Shown here one piece after another: positions 1 through 9,845 of a stretch of DNA of 64,000 bases (position 1 is its first letter; every line of letters begins with the position of its first letter). Below the pieces are notes generated by a model. The model ran no database searches, was not told where the DNA came from, and was given only the letters and a program-made list of their open reading frames with translations. Source of the DNA: a bacterium (GTDB lineage Bacteria; Ratteibacteria; UBA8468; B48-G9; DSTR01); contig JAKPFT010000044.1 in the NCBI GenBank assembly GCA_029551285.1, positions 18,760 through 82,759 of the forward strand, in the 5' to 3' direction. The translations under genes and the position numbers were made by a program.

Positions 1-879
1 AAACAGGTGGCGGCCACTGAAGCCACGGTTCTTCTTCTTGGTCCGAGTGGCTGTGGTAAAGAATTAATCGCCCGGGCCATCCACGCCTTTAGCGGCAGGC
101 GTGAAGAACCATTCGTGCCGATACACTGTGCGGCTATTCCGGAAAGTTTGTTTGAGAGTGAAATCTTCGGTTATGAAAAGGGAGCTTTTACCAACGCTTT
201 TCAGCGTAAACCCGGGAAGATTGAGCTGGCCGGGTCCGGCACGCTTTTCCTTGACGAAGTCAGCGAAATACCGCCGGCGGTCCAGGTAAAACTGCTGCGC
301 TTTCTTCAGGAAAAAGAATTTTCCCGTCTGGGCGGTAACGAAATTTTGAAAAGCCAGGCGAGGCTTCTGGCGGCTTCAGCCCGGGACCTTAAGAAACAGG
401 TGGCTGAGGGCAATTTCCGGGAAGACCTTTATTACCGGTTGTGCGTTGTGCCACTGGAAATTCTGCCGCTGAACCAGCGCCGGGAGGACATTGAAGTTCT
501 CCTTGATTTCTATCTGGAGAAGTTTCGCCGCCGGCTGGGTGCCCGCACCAGAGATTTTACCAGGGAAGCGCGGCAGCAACTGGTAGCCTATGACTGGCCA
601 GGGAATGTCCGGGAACTGAAAAACATTGTGGAAAGGATGCTGGTTCTTTACGGTCAGCGGGAGGAGATTGGCAGTGAGTGTTTGCCAGGCGAAATCCGCG
701 GTCAGAGCTGCCCCGAAGTTGGCCTGGAACAGGCCGTGGAATCTTTTGAAAAGAGGCTCATCTTAGAGGCACTGGAACGCTGTAACTGGAATCAAAACCA
801 GGCCGCGCGGTTGCTGAAAACAACCCGGCGCGTTATCCGGTACAAAGCGGAAAAATACGGACTGAAAAAAACAAAATGA
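1..879 (+). CDS. Sigma-54 interaction AAA+ transcriptional activator (NtrC family), 5' partial
   Basis: The reading frame is open from the first base, so the N-terminal sensory or receiver part lies outside the window. Visible are an AAA+ sigma-54 activation domain with Walker A GPSGCGKE (codons 14-21), the sigma-54 contact loop as GAFTNA instead of GAFTGA (codons 61-66), Walker [12 protein letters not shown], the sensor/arginine segment FREDLYYRL and WPGNVREL, then a C-terminal Fis-type helix-turn-helix ([11 protein letters not shown] onward). This family remodels sigma-54 RNA polymerase using ATP. The stop overlaps the next start (ATGA), so it is probably co-translated with the downstream response regulator. 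Family assignment is firm; target genes are unknown. Confidence 0.93.
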   Translation, partial: KQVAATEATVLLLGPSGCGKELIARAIHAFSGRREEPFVPIHCAAIPESLFESEIFGYEKGAFTNAFQRKPGKIELAGSGTLFLDEVSEIPPAVQVKLLRFLQEKEFSRLGGNEILKSQARLLAASARDLKKQVAEGNFREDLYYRLCVVPLEILPLNQRREDIEVLLDFYLEKFRRRLGARTRDFTREARQQLVAYDWPGNVRELKNIVERMLVLYGQREEIGSECLPGEIRGQSCPEVGLEQAVESFEKRLILEALERCNWNQNQAARLLKTTRRVIRYKAEKYGLKKTK

Positions 880-2318
880 GGAAACAACCAAGAATTCTGG
901 TGATTGATGATGACGAGGGAATTCGCCGGCTTTACCAGGCTGTTCTTGGGAGGAAAAATTACCGGGTAACCCTGGCCAGCAGCACGGAAGAAGCTCTGGC
1001 GGTCCTTTCCCGGGAAAAGTTTGACCTGGTTCTTCTGGATTTGCAGATGCCCGGCAGTGACGGGTTTGTGTTTCTTGACCGGTTACAGCAATATGAGCAG
1101 CCGCCAGCCGTGGTTGTCTCCTCCGGCCTGGCCACAGTGGAAAATGCTGTGAAGGCGGTGCGGCTGGGTGCGAAAGATTTTATCGTCAAGCCCTTCAAGG
1201 TGGAGCAACTTCTCCAGACAATTGAGCGAACCTTAACCATTGAGGCTCTGACGGCGGAGCTAAGCGACCTGCAAATGGTGCGTTCGGTGCTGGAATTAAG
1301 TACTGCGGTCCTGTCCGTAACCGAAGTGGAGCCGCTGCTGGAGCGGCTGGCTGACCTTCTCTGGAATCTTTTCAAACCGGAAGCCATCTTTTTCTTTATC
1401 CGCAGCAGCGAAACGGCCAATTTTATTCTGCGTAAGTACCGACCCCAGCCTCAACCTGAACGGATAAGTCTTTTTCTGAGCGAAGAAGAAGTTAAAAAAG
1501 AGCTGGGTGGGGAAAGAGTCGGGATGAAGGAACTTTCCGGGAAAAGGCAACTTCTGGCGCTGTTGCAGGGACAGGGGCGGGAGCTGGGAGTGGTGCGTTT
1601 TGACTTCCCGGCGGAGCGGCCTGGCCTGACCGAGAAAGAGCAAAGTTTCCTTTCTGGTTTGCTGGTCCAGTCAGGTATCGCTCTGGAAAACGCCATGCTT
1701 TTTCAGGCACTTAACGAGGCCTATCTGAAAACAATTCGTTCTCTGGTTAATTCCCTTGAGGCTCGTGACGCCTATACCCGGGGTCATTCCGAGCAGGTAG
1801 CCTACTATGCGGTACTGATCGGTCGGCAGATGAAACTCTCCGAGAGGCAGTTAGAAATTCTTCGCAACATAGGTTATCTGCACGACTTAGGAAAACTGGG
1901 AATTAAAGATGCCATCCTGTTGAAAGAGGGTAAGTTGACCCCGGAGGAATATCAAATTATCCGGGAACACCCGCGGCTTACCGCCAGGATTCTGGAACCG
2001 TTAACTCTGGAGGAGGGAGAGTTAGAAGCCTGTCTTTATCACCACGAGTGGTTCAATGGTAGAGGCTATCCCGCCGGTTTGAAGGAGGACCAGATACCAT
2101 TGATGGCCAGAATCATTGCTGTCGCAGACGCTTACAGCGCGATGACTTCAAATCGTCCCTACAGCCGCGTGCGCACCAGGGAAGAGGCGCTGGCAGAGTT
2201 GAAACGCTGTCGGGGAAGCCAGTTTGATGCCTCGGTGGTGGATGCTTTTGTTTCTCTGATGGAAGGGAACGAACCGCCCCCGACAAAATTTGCGCCGAAA
2301 GAGATATCCGGTCTATAA
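876..2318 (+). CDS. Response regulator with C-terminal HD-GYP phosphodiesterase domain
   Basis: This 480-residue protein has three parts. Residues 1-125 form a CheY-like receiver with acidic pocket DDD (11-13), phospho-acceptor Asp55 (LLDLQMPG) and the conserved Lys in IVKPF. A middle region of about 150 residues looks GAF-like. Residues 290-460 form an HD-GYP domain with [10 protein letters not shown] (His336-Asp337), [14 protein letters not shown] (GYP at 397-399) and the [12 protein letters not shown] signature. HD-GYP domains hydrolyse cyclic di-GMP or related dinucleotides, so the likely role is phosphorylation-controlled second-messenger turnover. It overlaps the preceding sigma-54 activator by 4 nt. 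No histidine kinase is visible in the window. Confidence 0.93.
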   Translation: MRKQPRILVIDDDEGIRRLYQAVLGRKNYRVTLASSTEEALAVLSREKFDLVLLDLQMPGSDGFVFLDRLQQYEQPPAVVVSSGLATVENAVKAVRLGAKDFIVKPFKVEQLLQTIERTLTIEALTAELSDLQMVRSVLELSTAVLSVTEVEPLLERLADLLWNLFKPEAIFFFIRSSETANFILRKYRPQPQPERISLFLSEEEVKKELGGERVGMKELSGKRQLLALLQGQGRELGVVRFDFPAERPGLTEKEQSFLSGLLVQSGIALENAMLFQALNEAYLKTIRSLVNSLEARDAYTRGHSEQVAYYAVLIGRQMKLSERQLEILRNIGYLHDLGKLGIKDAILLKEGKLTPEEYQIIREHPRLTARILEPLTLEEGELEACLYHHEWFNGRGYPAGLKEDQIPLMARIIAVADAYSAMTSNRPYSRVRTREEALAELKRCRGSQFDASVVDAFVSLMEGNEPPPTKFAPKEISGL

Positions 2319-2367
2319 TAACACACCAGGGTATAACAGAGCATCCATTTAACACGGAGACCGAAGA

Positions 2368-3393
2368 ATGAAGGACTTCTTATCCTTTTTTTCCAATGAC
2401 CTGGGAATCGACCTGGGTACCGCCAACACCTGTGTGTATGTCCGGCGTAAGGGCGTGGTGCTGATGGAGCCTTCCATTGTGGCGATGAACGTTAGTAGCA
2501 AAGAAGTGGTGGCTGTGGGTCATGAAGCCAAGCGGATGATCGGCAAGACCCCGGCTAACATTGTCGCTATGAAACCGATGAAGGATGGGGTGATTGCTGA
2601 TTTTGAAGCCTGCGAAGCGATGTTACGATATTTCATCAATAAGGTCAAAACCCAGAAGCACCGTTTTCTGTTGCCGCCCCGTATGGTTATTGCCATTCCT
2701 TCAGGGATTACCAGTGTGGAAAGAAGGGCTGTCAGGGAAACGGCTTTAAGGGCCGGTGCCAGGTCGGTCCGGCTGGTAGAAGAACCGATGGCTTCGGCCA
2801 TCGGTGTGGGTTTGCCAGTGGGCGAGCCCTGTGGCAGTTTTATAATTGATATCGGGGGCGGAACTATGGAAATGGCGGTCATTTCGCTCGGCGGGATTGT
2901 CCTGACCAAGAGTCTGCGTGTCGCCGGCAATGAAATGGATGAAGCCATTATTGATTATCTCAAGAAGAAGTACAATCTTCTGATTGGCGAACGCACCGCT
3001 GAGGAGATTAAGATAGAAATTGGTTCTGCCTATCCGCTGGAGGAGGAGTTGACAGTGGAGGTTAACGGACGAGACCTGGTGGAAGGGTTGCCCAAAATGG
3101 TGCGGATTAACTCCGAGGAAATCAGAGAGGCTTTGCGGGAAACATTGAATACTATCGTTAACGCGGTCAGAGACATCCTGGAAGAAACCCCGCCGGAGTT
3201 ATCCAGCGACCTCATTGAGCGAGGCGTAGTTCTGGCCGGGGGGGGAGCGCTCCTTCGGTCTCTGGACAAACTCATTTCCCAGGAAACCAAGTTGCCGGTA
3301 AAGGTAGCGGAAGACCCTTTAACATCGGTGGTTAGAGGTACCGGGAAGATGCTGGAAGAGGATAAATACCTGCGTCTTTTCCCGCACGAGTGA
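2368..3393 (+). CDS. mreB: Rod shape-determining protein MreB (bacterial actin)
   Basis: This 341-residue actin-fold ATPase polymerises under the inner membrane and directs lateral wall synthesis. The N-terminal phosphate-1 motif GIDLGTANTCVYV, the central IIDIGGGTMEMAVISLGG (phosphate-2) and the adenosine motif VVLAGGGALLRSLD are all present, and the length is typical. A GGAGA ribosome-binding site precedes the ATG. It is the first gene of mreB-mreC-mreD-mrdA-rodA, a standard rod-morphogenesis operon, and follows the HD-GYP regulator by 49 nt. A TATAAT hexamer sits in that gap but has no convincing -35, so I do not call a promoter. Confidence 0.98.
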   Translation: MKDFLSFFSNDLGIDLGTANTCVYVRRKGVVLMEPSIVAMNVSSKEVVAVGHEAKRMIGKTPANIVAMKPMKDGVIADFEACEAMLRYFINKVKTQKHRFLLPPRMVIAIPSGITSVERRAVRETALRAGARSVRLVEEPMASAIGVGLPVGEPCGSFIIDIGGGTMEMAVISLGGIVLTKSLRVAGNEMDEAIIDYLKKKYNLLIGERTAEEIKIEIGSAYPLEEELTVEVNGRDLVEGLPKMVRINSEEIREALRETLNTIVNAVRDILEETPPELSSDLIERGVVLAGGGALLRSLDKLISQETKLPVKVAEDPLTSVVRGTGKMLEEDKYLRLFPHE

Positions 3394-3476
3394 AAACTGA
3401 AGTCTCTCCGGTGGAAGGCGACCAGCCACAAAAAAATCATCCAGATAAATTGCCATCAGGAAATTTGTGAAAGACC

Positions 3477-4154
3477 ATGATCTGGCGTTTCCGGCGCGAA
3501 CTCCTCTTGTGTTTGCTATTAGTTGTGTGCTTACTGATTCTCAGACGTGGTCAGTGGCAGAACTCATTTTTCTCGCTGAGGGGGATGAACGGCTCCGAGA
3601 TTCACCTGAATTCTGAAGAACTGCTCCGGGAGAACCGGAGGCTGCGCCGGTTGCTCCATCTTCAGGAAAAGAAACTTTCACCTTTTTCGTCTGTGGTCAC
3701 GGCTGAGGTGGTTAAGATTCAACCATCTGTCTGGCCTGGTCAACTGCTGGTGAATAAGGGTAGCCGTGACGGGGTCAAGCCGAACATGGTAGTGGTTTCT
3801 CCCGAAGGAAGTCTGATCGGGCGGGTAATTGAAACCGGGGAAACGACGGCTACGGTTTTCACCCTCTTTCATCCCTCCACCAAAATCAGTGTTATGGTTC
3901 AGAGTACCCGGGAAATCGGGGTGCTGGAAGGTGCTTCTCTGCCTTATCTGCTGGTACGCTATCTACCCCGGGAAAGCCACGTGCAACCGGGTGACACGGT
4001 AATTACCTCCGGTCTGAGTGATTACTACCCGAAGGGACTGGTGGTGGGCAGAATTTATCGTGCGGTGACGGAAAAGAATCAGTTTTTTCTTGTGGCCTGG
4101 GTAAAGCCAGAAGCTGGTTTTTCTCAGCTTGACGAGGTGCTCCTTGCCCGTTAG
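3477..4154 (+). CDS. mreC: Rod shape-determining protein MreC
   Basis: This 225-residue bitopic protein carries an N-terminal membrane anchor (about residues 8-23), a Leu/Arg/Glu-rich coiled coil (about 45-70) and the double beta-barrel MreC core with the family motifs LLVNKGSRDGVKPNMVV, GLIGRV-like SLIGRVIE and GDTVITSGLSDYYPKGL. It links MreB to PBP2 and RodA in the elongasome. It is somewhat shorter than many MreC proteins and lacks a long C-terminal tail. The gap to mreB is 83 nt; the 3' end overlaps the start of mreD. Confidence 0.95.
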   Translation: MIWRFRRELLLCLLLVVCLLILRRGQWQNSFFSLRGMNGSEIHLNSEELLRENRRLRRLLHLQEKKLSPFSSVVTAEVVKIQPSVWPGQLLVNKGSRDGVKPNMVVVSPEGSLIGRVIETGETTATVFTLFHPSTKISVMVQSTREIGVLEGASLPYLLVRYLPRESHVQPGDTVITSGLSDYYPKGLVVGRIYRAVTEKNQFFLVAWVKPEAGFSQLDEVLLAR

Positions 4155-4614
4155 AAGATTCCTGGAACAGTTGGCAGTGGTAGTGATTCTGCAGCTTCTG
4201 CTGACCAGAGTTCTGAACTGGTATCAACTGGGTCCGTTGAGCTTTTTTGTCTGGGTACTACTGCTGGGCTGGTGGCAGCAGGAGAGCCTGAGTATCATCA
4301 TGGGTTTTGCCACCGGGCTGCTGTATGACTTTCTTGTCCGGGGAACTCCCGGTTGGAGTAGTTTGTTGATGATTCTGGTGGCTTACTTCAATGGCTACTT
4401 TCCTCATGAAAAACTCATGGAAAGGGTAGCCGCGGCGGTTGTCTTCGGCCTGTTCTATTCCGCGGCTCTTGCCGTTGACACCAATTACGGACTGGTGTGG
4501 CAGGGGGGACAGGTAATCAGGTTTTCCCTCTGCTTTGCGGGTCTGAGCGGGCTGCTGGCCGTTTTCCTTTCAGCCTCAGGAATAGCCTCATGGAACAGGA
4601 AAAATTACTGGTAA
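4129..4614 (+). CDS. mreD: Rod shape-determining membrane protein MreD
   Basis: This hydrophobic protein of about 160 residues has several membrane helices, as expected for MreD, and sits between mreC and the PBP2 gene, the usual place. Sequence conservation in this family is low, so the call relies on length, hydrophobicity (LLLGWWQQESLSIIMGFATG) and position. No ATG is available. The start is a TTG, either at 4129 or at 4144; the latter has GAGGTG 4 nt upstream but close spacing. Either choice overlaps the end of mreC. Confidence 0.85.
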   Translation: MTRCSLPVRRFLEQLAVVVILQLLLTRVLNWYQLGPLSFFVWVLLLGWWQQESLSIIMGFATGLLYDFLVRGTPGWSSLLMILVAYFNGYFPHEKLMERVAAAVVFGLFYSAALAVDTNYGLVWQGGQVIRFSLCFAGLSGLLAVFLSASGIASWNRKNYW

Positions 4615-6323
4615 ATCTGGTAAGGGTAAGCCTGGCCATCCTTCTCCTGCGCTGTTTTTACCTGCAGATTATCCGTTTTCCTTATTACTCGGCGCTTTCC
4701 AGGAAGCAATCCATTCGCACCATTGAAAGTGGTATCCCCCGGGGTAAGATTCTTGACCGCAACGGCCGGGTTCTGGCTGAAGATAATCCCTGTTTTGACC
4801 TGGTCTTTGTCCCGTATGATTTGAAGTCTCCTGCCGAAGAGGCAGAGCTGTTAAAGGGCTACATTCAGATGGACCGGGATAAACTGAGGGAAATTTTTAC
4901 CCGACGCTATCGCAACCCGTTTGACCGCATCGTTATCAAGAAGAATCTCTCACCTGAAGAAGTGGCGGTTGTTTCCGAAAATGCTTTTCGTCTGCCGGGT
5001 ATTTTCGTCCAGACAGGAATAAGACGCCACTATTTGTTAGGGAAAGCCGCAGCCCATCTTCTGGGTCATCTGGGTGAAATTTCTGAAGAACAGCTGGACC
5101 GCTGGAAGGACCGGGGGTTGAAAGCCGGGGATGTTATCGGACAGGACGGGCTGGAAAGGTATTATGATGATTTTCTTAGAGGTCTTCCAGGCGGAATTCT
5201 GGTGGAAGTGGATGCGCTGGGTCATCACCGGAGAATCCTTGGAGAAAAGGAGCTGCGACCGGGCCATGACCTCTATCTTACGGTTGACCGGACGTTTCAG
5301 GAGGTGGCGGCTGAAGCCTTGGGAGAGAATGAAGGATGTGTGGTCGCCATGGACCCCAGAAACGGACAGGTTCTGGCGCTGGTAAGCTGGCCAGCCTTTG
5401 ACCCGGAAAATCCGGAAAAAGCTCTTGCCAGTTCGGGCAAACCTTTTTTGAACAGGGTTATTCAGGGTCAGTATCCGCCAGGCTCGGTTTTCAAGATTGT
5501 TACCGAGATTGCTGCCCTGGAGACGATGAGTATTGAAGAACACGACCGGATTGAGTGTACAGGGGAAATGGTTGTAGGAGATGTGGTTTTCCACTGCTGG
5601 AAAGAGGAAGGGCACGGCTGGCTGGATATTAATCTGGCCCTTCCTTTTTCCTGCAACATTTTCTTCGGTACCATCGGGATGAAGACCGGGGTTGCCCGTC
5701 TGTTAGACTACGCCCGGCTTTTTCACCTGGGGCAGCCCACGGGCATTGATTTACCCGGCGAGAAAAGTGGTCTGGTACCTGAGGTTAACCAGTCAGGTGG
5801 ACCGCTGAATATTGCTATCGGCCAGGGGTCCCTGCTGACGACTCCGCTGCAACTATTGTCGCTGGTGGCTTCTGTGGCTAACGGGGGCAACATCTGGAAG
5901 CCCTATGTGGTGAAAAAAGTGATTTCTCCCACCGGAAAACTGGTGCGCGATGTTACCCCCCAGTTGTTGCGGACAGTGTATGTGACTCCGGAGACCATGG
6001 AAGTTTTGAAAAGGGGCCTTAAGAATGTGGTGGCTTTTGGGACTGGAAGTGCCGCGGCTGTTCCGGGGGTGGAAGTAGCGGGGAAGACAGGCACAGCCCA
6101 GCGGGGGACCAGTGAAACCGGGATGAGCACCCATGGAGCTTTTGCCTGTTATGCTCCGGCTGATAATCCCAGCCTGTCACTGGTCGTTTTCCTGGACCGG
6201 GGGGCCTCCAAACAGGCTGCCAGAATTGCCGGTGTGATTCTGAGGAAGATACTGCTGTCGCTGGAGGAAGATGGTTCGGGAGAGACGGCAGTGAGTTCGG
6301 GGGGAACGGATGAAGATTTCTGA
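4590..6323 (+). CDS. mrdA: Penicillin-binding protein 2 (elongation-specific transpeptidase)
   Basis: This class B PBP cross-links new peptidoglycan during elongation together with RodA. I place the start at the ATG at 4590, preceded by AGGA, giving 577 residues with an N-terminal membrane helix (about 8-24). The dimerisation segment includes IPRGKILDRNGRVLA. The transpeptidase motifs are SVFK (Ser about 299), SCN in LPFSCNIFF and KTG in GKTGTAQRG. It overlaps mreD by 25 nt and rodA by 14 nt, consistent with translational coupling in the rod operon. An in-frame extension to 4497 lies inside mreD and looks non-coding. Confidence 0.95.
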   Translation: MEQEKLLVNLVRVSLAILLLRCFYLQIIRFPYYSALSRKQSIRTIESGIPRGKILDRNGRVLAEDNPCFDLVFVPYDLKSPAEEAELLKGYIQMDRDKLREIFTRRYRNPFDRIVIKKNLSPEEVAVVSENAFRLPGIFVQTGIRRHYLLGKAAAHLLGHLGEISEEQLDRWKDRGLKAGDVIGQDGLERYYDDFLRGLPGGILVEVDALGHHRRILGEKELRPGHDLYLTVDRTFQEVAAEALGENEGCVVAMDPRNGQVLALVSWPAFDPENPEKALASSGKPFLNRVIQGQYPPGSVFKIVTEIAALETMSIEEHDRIECTGEMVVGDVVFHCWKEEGHGWLDINLALPFSCNIFFGTIGMKTGVARLLDYARLFHLGQPTGIDLPGEKSGLVPEVNQSGGPLNIAIGQGSLLTTPLQLLSLVASVANGGNIWKPYVVKKVISPTGKLVRDVTPQLLRTVYVTPETMEVLKRGLKNVVAFGTGSAAAVPGVEVAGKTGTAQRGTSETGMSTHGAFACYAPADNPSLSLVVFLDRGASKQAARIAGVILRKILLSLEEDGSGETAVSSGGTDEDF

Positions 6324-7410
6324 AAGATCTCCGGGGCAGCGTTTGCTGGTTCTCACCTATGTTCTGATCTGTTTCGGACTGGTTCTGCTCTTCAGTGCTT
6401 CCAAGGGGACCTTTACCCGTACGGTAAGTACCTTCAAGGGCAGTGGAGACCTGTTTTTCTGGCAGCAACTGGTCTGGATAGTGCTGGGCACGGCCGGTCT
6501 CATGCTGACCAGACGCTTTCCTTATAGGAATTATCGGCGTCTGGTGTGGTTACTCTATCCGCTAACGATTCTTCTGCTGCTGGTGGTGCTCCTGGTGGGG
6601 CATGGTCGCGCCGCCCGGTGGATTCGCGTCGGACCGTTCAATTTTCAGCCAGCTGAGCTGGCCAAGGTGGTACTGGTTCTCTCCCTGGCCGCGTATCTTA
6701 CTGAAAGGGATATCAACCGACCGGCAGTTTTTGCCGGCAGTCTGATGCTCACGGCGCTACCGGCCGTCCTTATCTTCAAGCAGCCAAATTTAGGGACGGC
6801 CTTTCTTCTTGTCCTGGTTTGCCTGGTGATGATGTTTCAAGCCGGGTTGGCCCCCCGACGGTTGCTGGTTATTTTCATCCTAATTTTAGTGAGCAGCCCC
6901 TTGCTCTGGTTGACGATGGAACCGTATCAGAAGGAAAGAATTTTGACCTTTCTCTGGCCCCAGCGAGACCCCTTCGGCCGCGGCTACAATCTTCTTCAGT
7001 CAAAAATCACCATCGGTTCCGGGGGGCTGATCGGGAAGGGGTACCTGCACGGTACCCAGACCAAATTAGCCTTTCTTCCCGAATACCATACCGATTTCAT
7101 CTTCTGTCTTCTGGCCGAAGAGTTCGGGTTGCTGGGCGTCACCATTTTTTTGGGCCTGTATTATCTTTTCCTGAAGGAACTTCTCTCTGTAGTCTCTTTC
7201 ACCCGGGACGAATTTGGCCGGCTGGTAACCACCGGGCTTTTTGCTATTTTCTTTCTCCAGGCCGTGATTAACATCAGCATGACTCTGGGACTTTTCCCGG
7301 TAGCCGGCATCCCCCTGCCTTTTATCAGTTATGGTGGTTCCTTCATGCTGATGGCTCTTCTTGCCGTGGGACTGCTGGCCAACATCAGAGAAAACCCGGT
7401 GATTTTTTAG
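6310..7410 (+). CDS. rodA: Peptidoglycan glycosyltransferase RodA (SEDS family)
   Basis: This 366-residue multi-pass membrane protein is the SEDS polymerase that extends glycan strands for side-wall growth, paired with PBP2 encoded immediately upstream (14 nt overlap). Family hallmarks are WIRVGPFNFQPAELAKV, the loop PFGRGYNLLQSKITIGSGG, EYHTDFIFCLLAEEFGLLG and the terminal GIPLPFISYGGSFML. About ten transmembrane segments can be traced. It is one of two SEDS genes in the window; the other, at 58718-59947, is in the division cluster and is called FtsW. Confidence 0.96.
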   Translation: MKISERSPGQRLLVLTYVLICFGLVLLFSASKGTFTRTVSTFKGSGDLFFWQQLVWIVLGTAGLMLTRRFPYRNYRRLVWLLYPLTILLLLVVLLVGHGRAARWIRVGPFNFQPAELAKVVLVLSLAAYLTERDINRPAVFAGSLMLTALPAVLIFKQPNLGTAFLLVLVCLVMMFQAGLAPRRLLVIFILILVSSPLLWLTMEPYQKERILTFLWPQRDPFGRGYNLLQSKITIGSGGLIGKGYLHGTQTKLAFLPEYHTDFIFCLLAEEFGLLGVTIFLGLYYLFLKELLSVVSFTRDEFGRLVTTGLFAIFFLQAVINISMTLGLFPVAGIPLPFISYGGSFMLMALLAVGLLANIRENPVIF

Positions 7411-7420
7411 ACTTCTGGCC

Positions 7421-9028
7421 GTGATGAACACTGCCGTGAGGGAAATCATCAGACGTGTGGAAAAGCCGGCCCGTTACACCGGCTGTGAAATCAATGTCTG
7501 CCCTCCGAAAAGTATCTCCCCCTGTCTGAGAATTGCTCTGGGATATCCTGACCTGTACGAAGTGGGCATGTCCTCTCTGGGGATAAGAATTTTGTATGGC
7601 CTTCTTAATGACCTGAAAGGTGTTTCCTGCGAGCGTTTTTTTGCTCCGGGAGAGGACCTGGAAACTATCCTCAGGCAGGAGCGCCGGCCACTTTTCGCTC
7701 TGGAATCCGGAGAACCCCTTCGCGTTTTTGACCTGGTGGCTTTCAGTCTTTCTTCGGAACTCAACTACACCAATGTCCTGAATCTGCTGGACCTGGCCGG
7801 TATTCCTCTTCTGGCCAGCCAGCGTGGACCGGAGGTGCCCCTGATTTTAGCCGGAGGTTCCTGTACCGTAAACCCGATGCCGTTAACTCCTTTTGTTGAC
7901 GCTTTTGTCATTGGCGAGGGAGAAGAAGTTGTCAGAGAAATTGTCACTGTCTGTCAGGAGATGAAAGGGCAGCCACGGTGGCAAAAGCTGGAAAGTCTGG
8001 CCAGGCTGAAAGGAGTTTATGTTCCCGGGAAAACAACCGGACCGGTAGCCCGACGGCTTCTGGCTGATTTTAATAACAGTTATTTCCCTGTACGCTGGAT
8101 AGTCCCTTTGACAGAAATAATTCATGACCGGATCAGCCTGGAGATTATGCGCGGTTGTCCTCAGGGTTGCCGCTTCTGTGCCGCCGGTTACTGCTGGCGG
8201 CCGGTGAGGTATCGCTGTCCGGAACGGATTGTGGAACTTGCCAGGGAGGCTTACCGCTGGTCTGGTTACGAAGAAATTTCATTGCTGTCCTTTTCTTCGG
8301 GGGACCACCCTCAGATTGAGGCGATAGTTGAAGGTCTGATGAAGGAATTTGCTGGTCGGCAGGTGGCGATTTCCTTTCCTTCACTAAGGGTGGATACTTT
8401 TTCCTTTGACCTGGCCAGCAGGTTAAAAGAGATCAGGAAGACCGGGCTCACCTTTGCTCCGGAAACCAGCCAGCGCTTGCGATGGCAGCTGGGCAAGAAA
8501 ATTACTGATGGCGAGGTAATTAACCTGGCTAACAGGGCCAGGAATTCTGGCTGGAGACAGATTAAACTTTATTTTATGTTAGGGTTGCCTGGAGAAACGG
8601 AAGGAGACCTTCAGGAGGTCGTGAAACTCATTCGGGAAGTGTCAAGAATAATGGCGGTCCATGTTTCCCTGAACACCTTTGTTCCGAAGGCCCACACTCC
8701 TCTGGAAAGAGAAACCTTCAACTCCCGCGAAGAAATCATTACCAGGACACACTATCTCAGGAACCAACTGGGAAGCTCCCCGCGGATTAAACTCTCTTTC
8801 CATCCTTACGAAATGAGTCTGGTAGAAACCTTCCTCGGACGCGGGGACGAGCAATTATCTCAGGTGCTGCTCAGTGCCTGGAGACACGGTGCCCGGCTGG
8901 AGAACTGGTCAGAACATTTTTCTCTGGCCTGCTGGGAAAGTGCCTTCCGGGAGTGTGGCCTGAGTGTGGAAAAATATACCGGAAGGCAGCAGCAGCCTGT
9001 CTTACCCTGGCAGGTTATTCAGGTCTAA
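7421..9028 (+). CDS. Radical SAM protein with N-terminal B12-binding-like region (TIGR03960-type)
   Basis: This 535-residue protein has an N-terminal Rossmann-like half, where GYPDLYEVGMSSLG and VPLILAGGSCTVNPMPL match the uncharacterised radical SAM family usually found near rodA, RNase G and ribosomal L21/L27 genes. The radical SAM core has the cluster motif RGCPQGCRFCAAGY (CxxxCxxC), followed by LSFSSGDHP and LYFMLGLPGETEGD. The substrate of the family is not established. It starts 11 nt after rodA at GTG 7421 or ATG 7424. The common partner that often follows (DUF2344) is absent; a dehydrogenase gene is next instead. Confidence 0.85.
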   Translation: MMNTAVREIIRRVEKPARYTGCEINVCPPKSISPCLRIALGYPDLYEVGMSSLGIRILYGLLNDLKGVSCERFFAPGEDLETILRQERRPLFALESGEPLRVFDLVAFSLSSELNYTNVLNLLDLAGIPLLASQRGPEVPLILAGGSCTVNPMPLTPFVDAFVIGEGEEVVREIVTVCQEMKGQPRWQKLESLARLKGVYVPGKTTGPVARRLLADFNNSYFPVRWIVPLTEIIHDRISLEIMRGCPQGCRFCAAGYCWRPVRYRCPERIVELAREAYRWSGYEEISLLSFSSGDHPQIEAIVEGLMKEFAGRQVAISFPSLRVDTFSFDLASRLKEIRKTGLTFAPETSQRLRWQLGKKITDGEVINLANRARNSGWRQIKLYFMLGLPGETEGDLQEVVKLIREVSRIMAVHVSLNTFVPKAHTPLERETFNSREEIITRTHYLRNQLGSSPRIKLSFHPYEMSLVETFLGRGDEQLSQVLLSAWRHGARLENWSEHFSLACWESAFRECGLSVEKYTGRQQQPVLPWQVIQV

Positions 9029-9043
9029 AAGGAGGAGGGGGCG

Positions 9044-9814
9044 ATGGACGAAGACATTCTTTCCTTATTTTCGCTCAAGGGAAAGGTGGCTCTGGTGACC
9101 GGAGGCCGCCGGGGCCTGGGCCTGGCAATTGCCACCGGTCTGGCCCGGGCTGGTGCCTGGCTGGCAGTGGCTGCCAGGTCTAAAGACTACCAGGAACTGG
9201 CAATCAGGATTGAGTCTACCGGTATGCCGTTAGCCTACTTTCCGGTTGATTTAAGCCGGCGGACTGAGAGAAAGAAACTGATAGACCGGGTGCTCGGCCG
9301 CTACGGTCGGTTAGATATCCTGGTTAATTGCGCCGGCCTTCAGCACCGTCAGCCAGCCGTAGACTTTTCCCTGAAACAGTGGGACCTTCTGTTGAGTGTG
9401 ATGCTCACCGCTGTTTTTGAGTTATGTCAGCAGGCCGCCAGGGTGATGCTGCCCCGGGGGAAGGGTAAGATTATCAATATCGCTTCGCTGTTAAGTTTTC
9501 AGGGCGGCTGGACTGTTTCCGCTTATGCGGCGGCCAAGCATGGTGTGGCCGGACTGACCAGGGCGCTGGCTAACGAATGGGCCAGTAAAGGAATCAATGT
9601 CAACGCGATTGCCCCCGGTTATTTTGATACCGAGATGTGCGCGGCTTTGAAGAATGACCCCAACCGAGAAAGAGCCATCAGAGAAAGAATTCCCGCCGGC
9701 CGCTGGGGCCGGCCTGAAGATTTAGTCGGTGCTACCATTTTTCTGGCCAGTGCGGCTTCGGATTACGTGCACGGTCACATTCTAATAGTGGATGGAGGCT
9801 GGCTGGCCCGTTAG
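9044..9814 (+). CDS. kduD: Short-chain dehydrogenase, KduD-like (2-deoxy-D-gluconate 3-dehydrogenase type)
   Basis: This classical SDR of 256 residues shows a Rossmann nucleotide motif (TGGRRGLGLAIATGLA), NAG as NCAG, catalytic Ser in NIASLLSF and the YxxxK pair in SAYAAAKHG. The C-terminal half (INVNAIAPGYFDTEMCAAL, IPAGRWGRPEDLVGA, VHGHILIVDGGWLAR) closely matches the KduD / gluconate 5-dehydrogenase subgroup, which interconverts keto-deoxy-gluconates in uronate breakdown. The usual partner KduI is not here. A strong GGAGGAGGGGG ribosome-binding site precedes the ATG. SDR identity is certain; exact substrate is inferred from similarity. Confidence 0.85.
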   Translation: MDEDILSLFSLKGKVALVTGGRRGLGLAIATGLARAGAWLAVAARSKDYQELAIRIESTGMPLAYFPVDLSRRTERKKLIDRVLGRYGRLDILVNCAGLQHRQPAVDFSLKQWDLLLSVMLTAVFELCQQAARVMLPRGKGKIINIASLLSFQGGWTVSAYAAAKHGVAGLTRALANEWASKGINVNAIAPGYFDTEMCAALKNDPNRERAIRERIPAGRWGRPEDLVGATIFLASAASDYVHGHILIVDGGWLAR

Positions 9815-9845
9815 GGTTGTTACGGCGCCTGTGTTAAACTAAGAT

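Noticed and set aside
2314..2319. TATAAT as mreB promoter
   Set aside because: No -35 with acceptable sequence at 16-18 nt; could be chance within the stop of the upstream gene.
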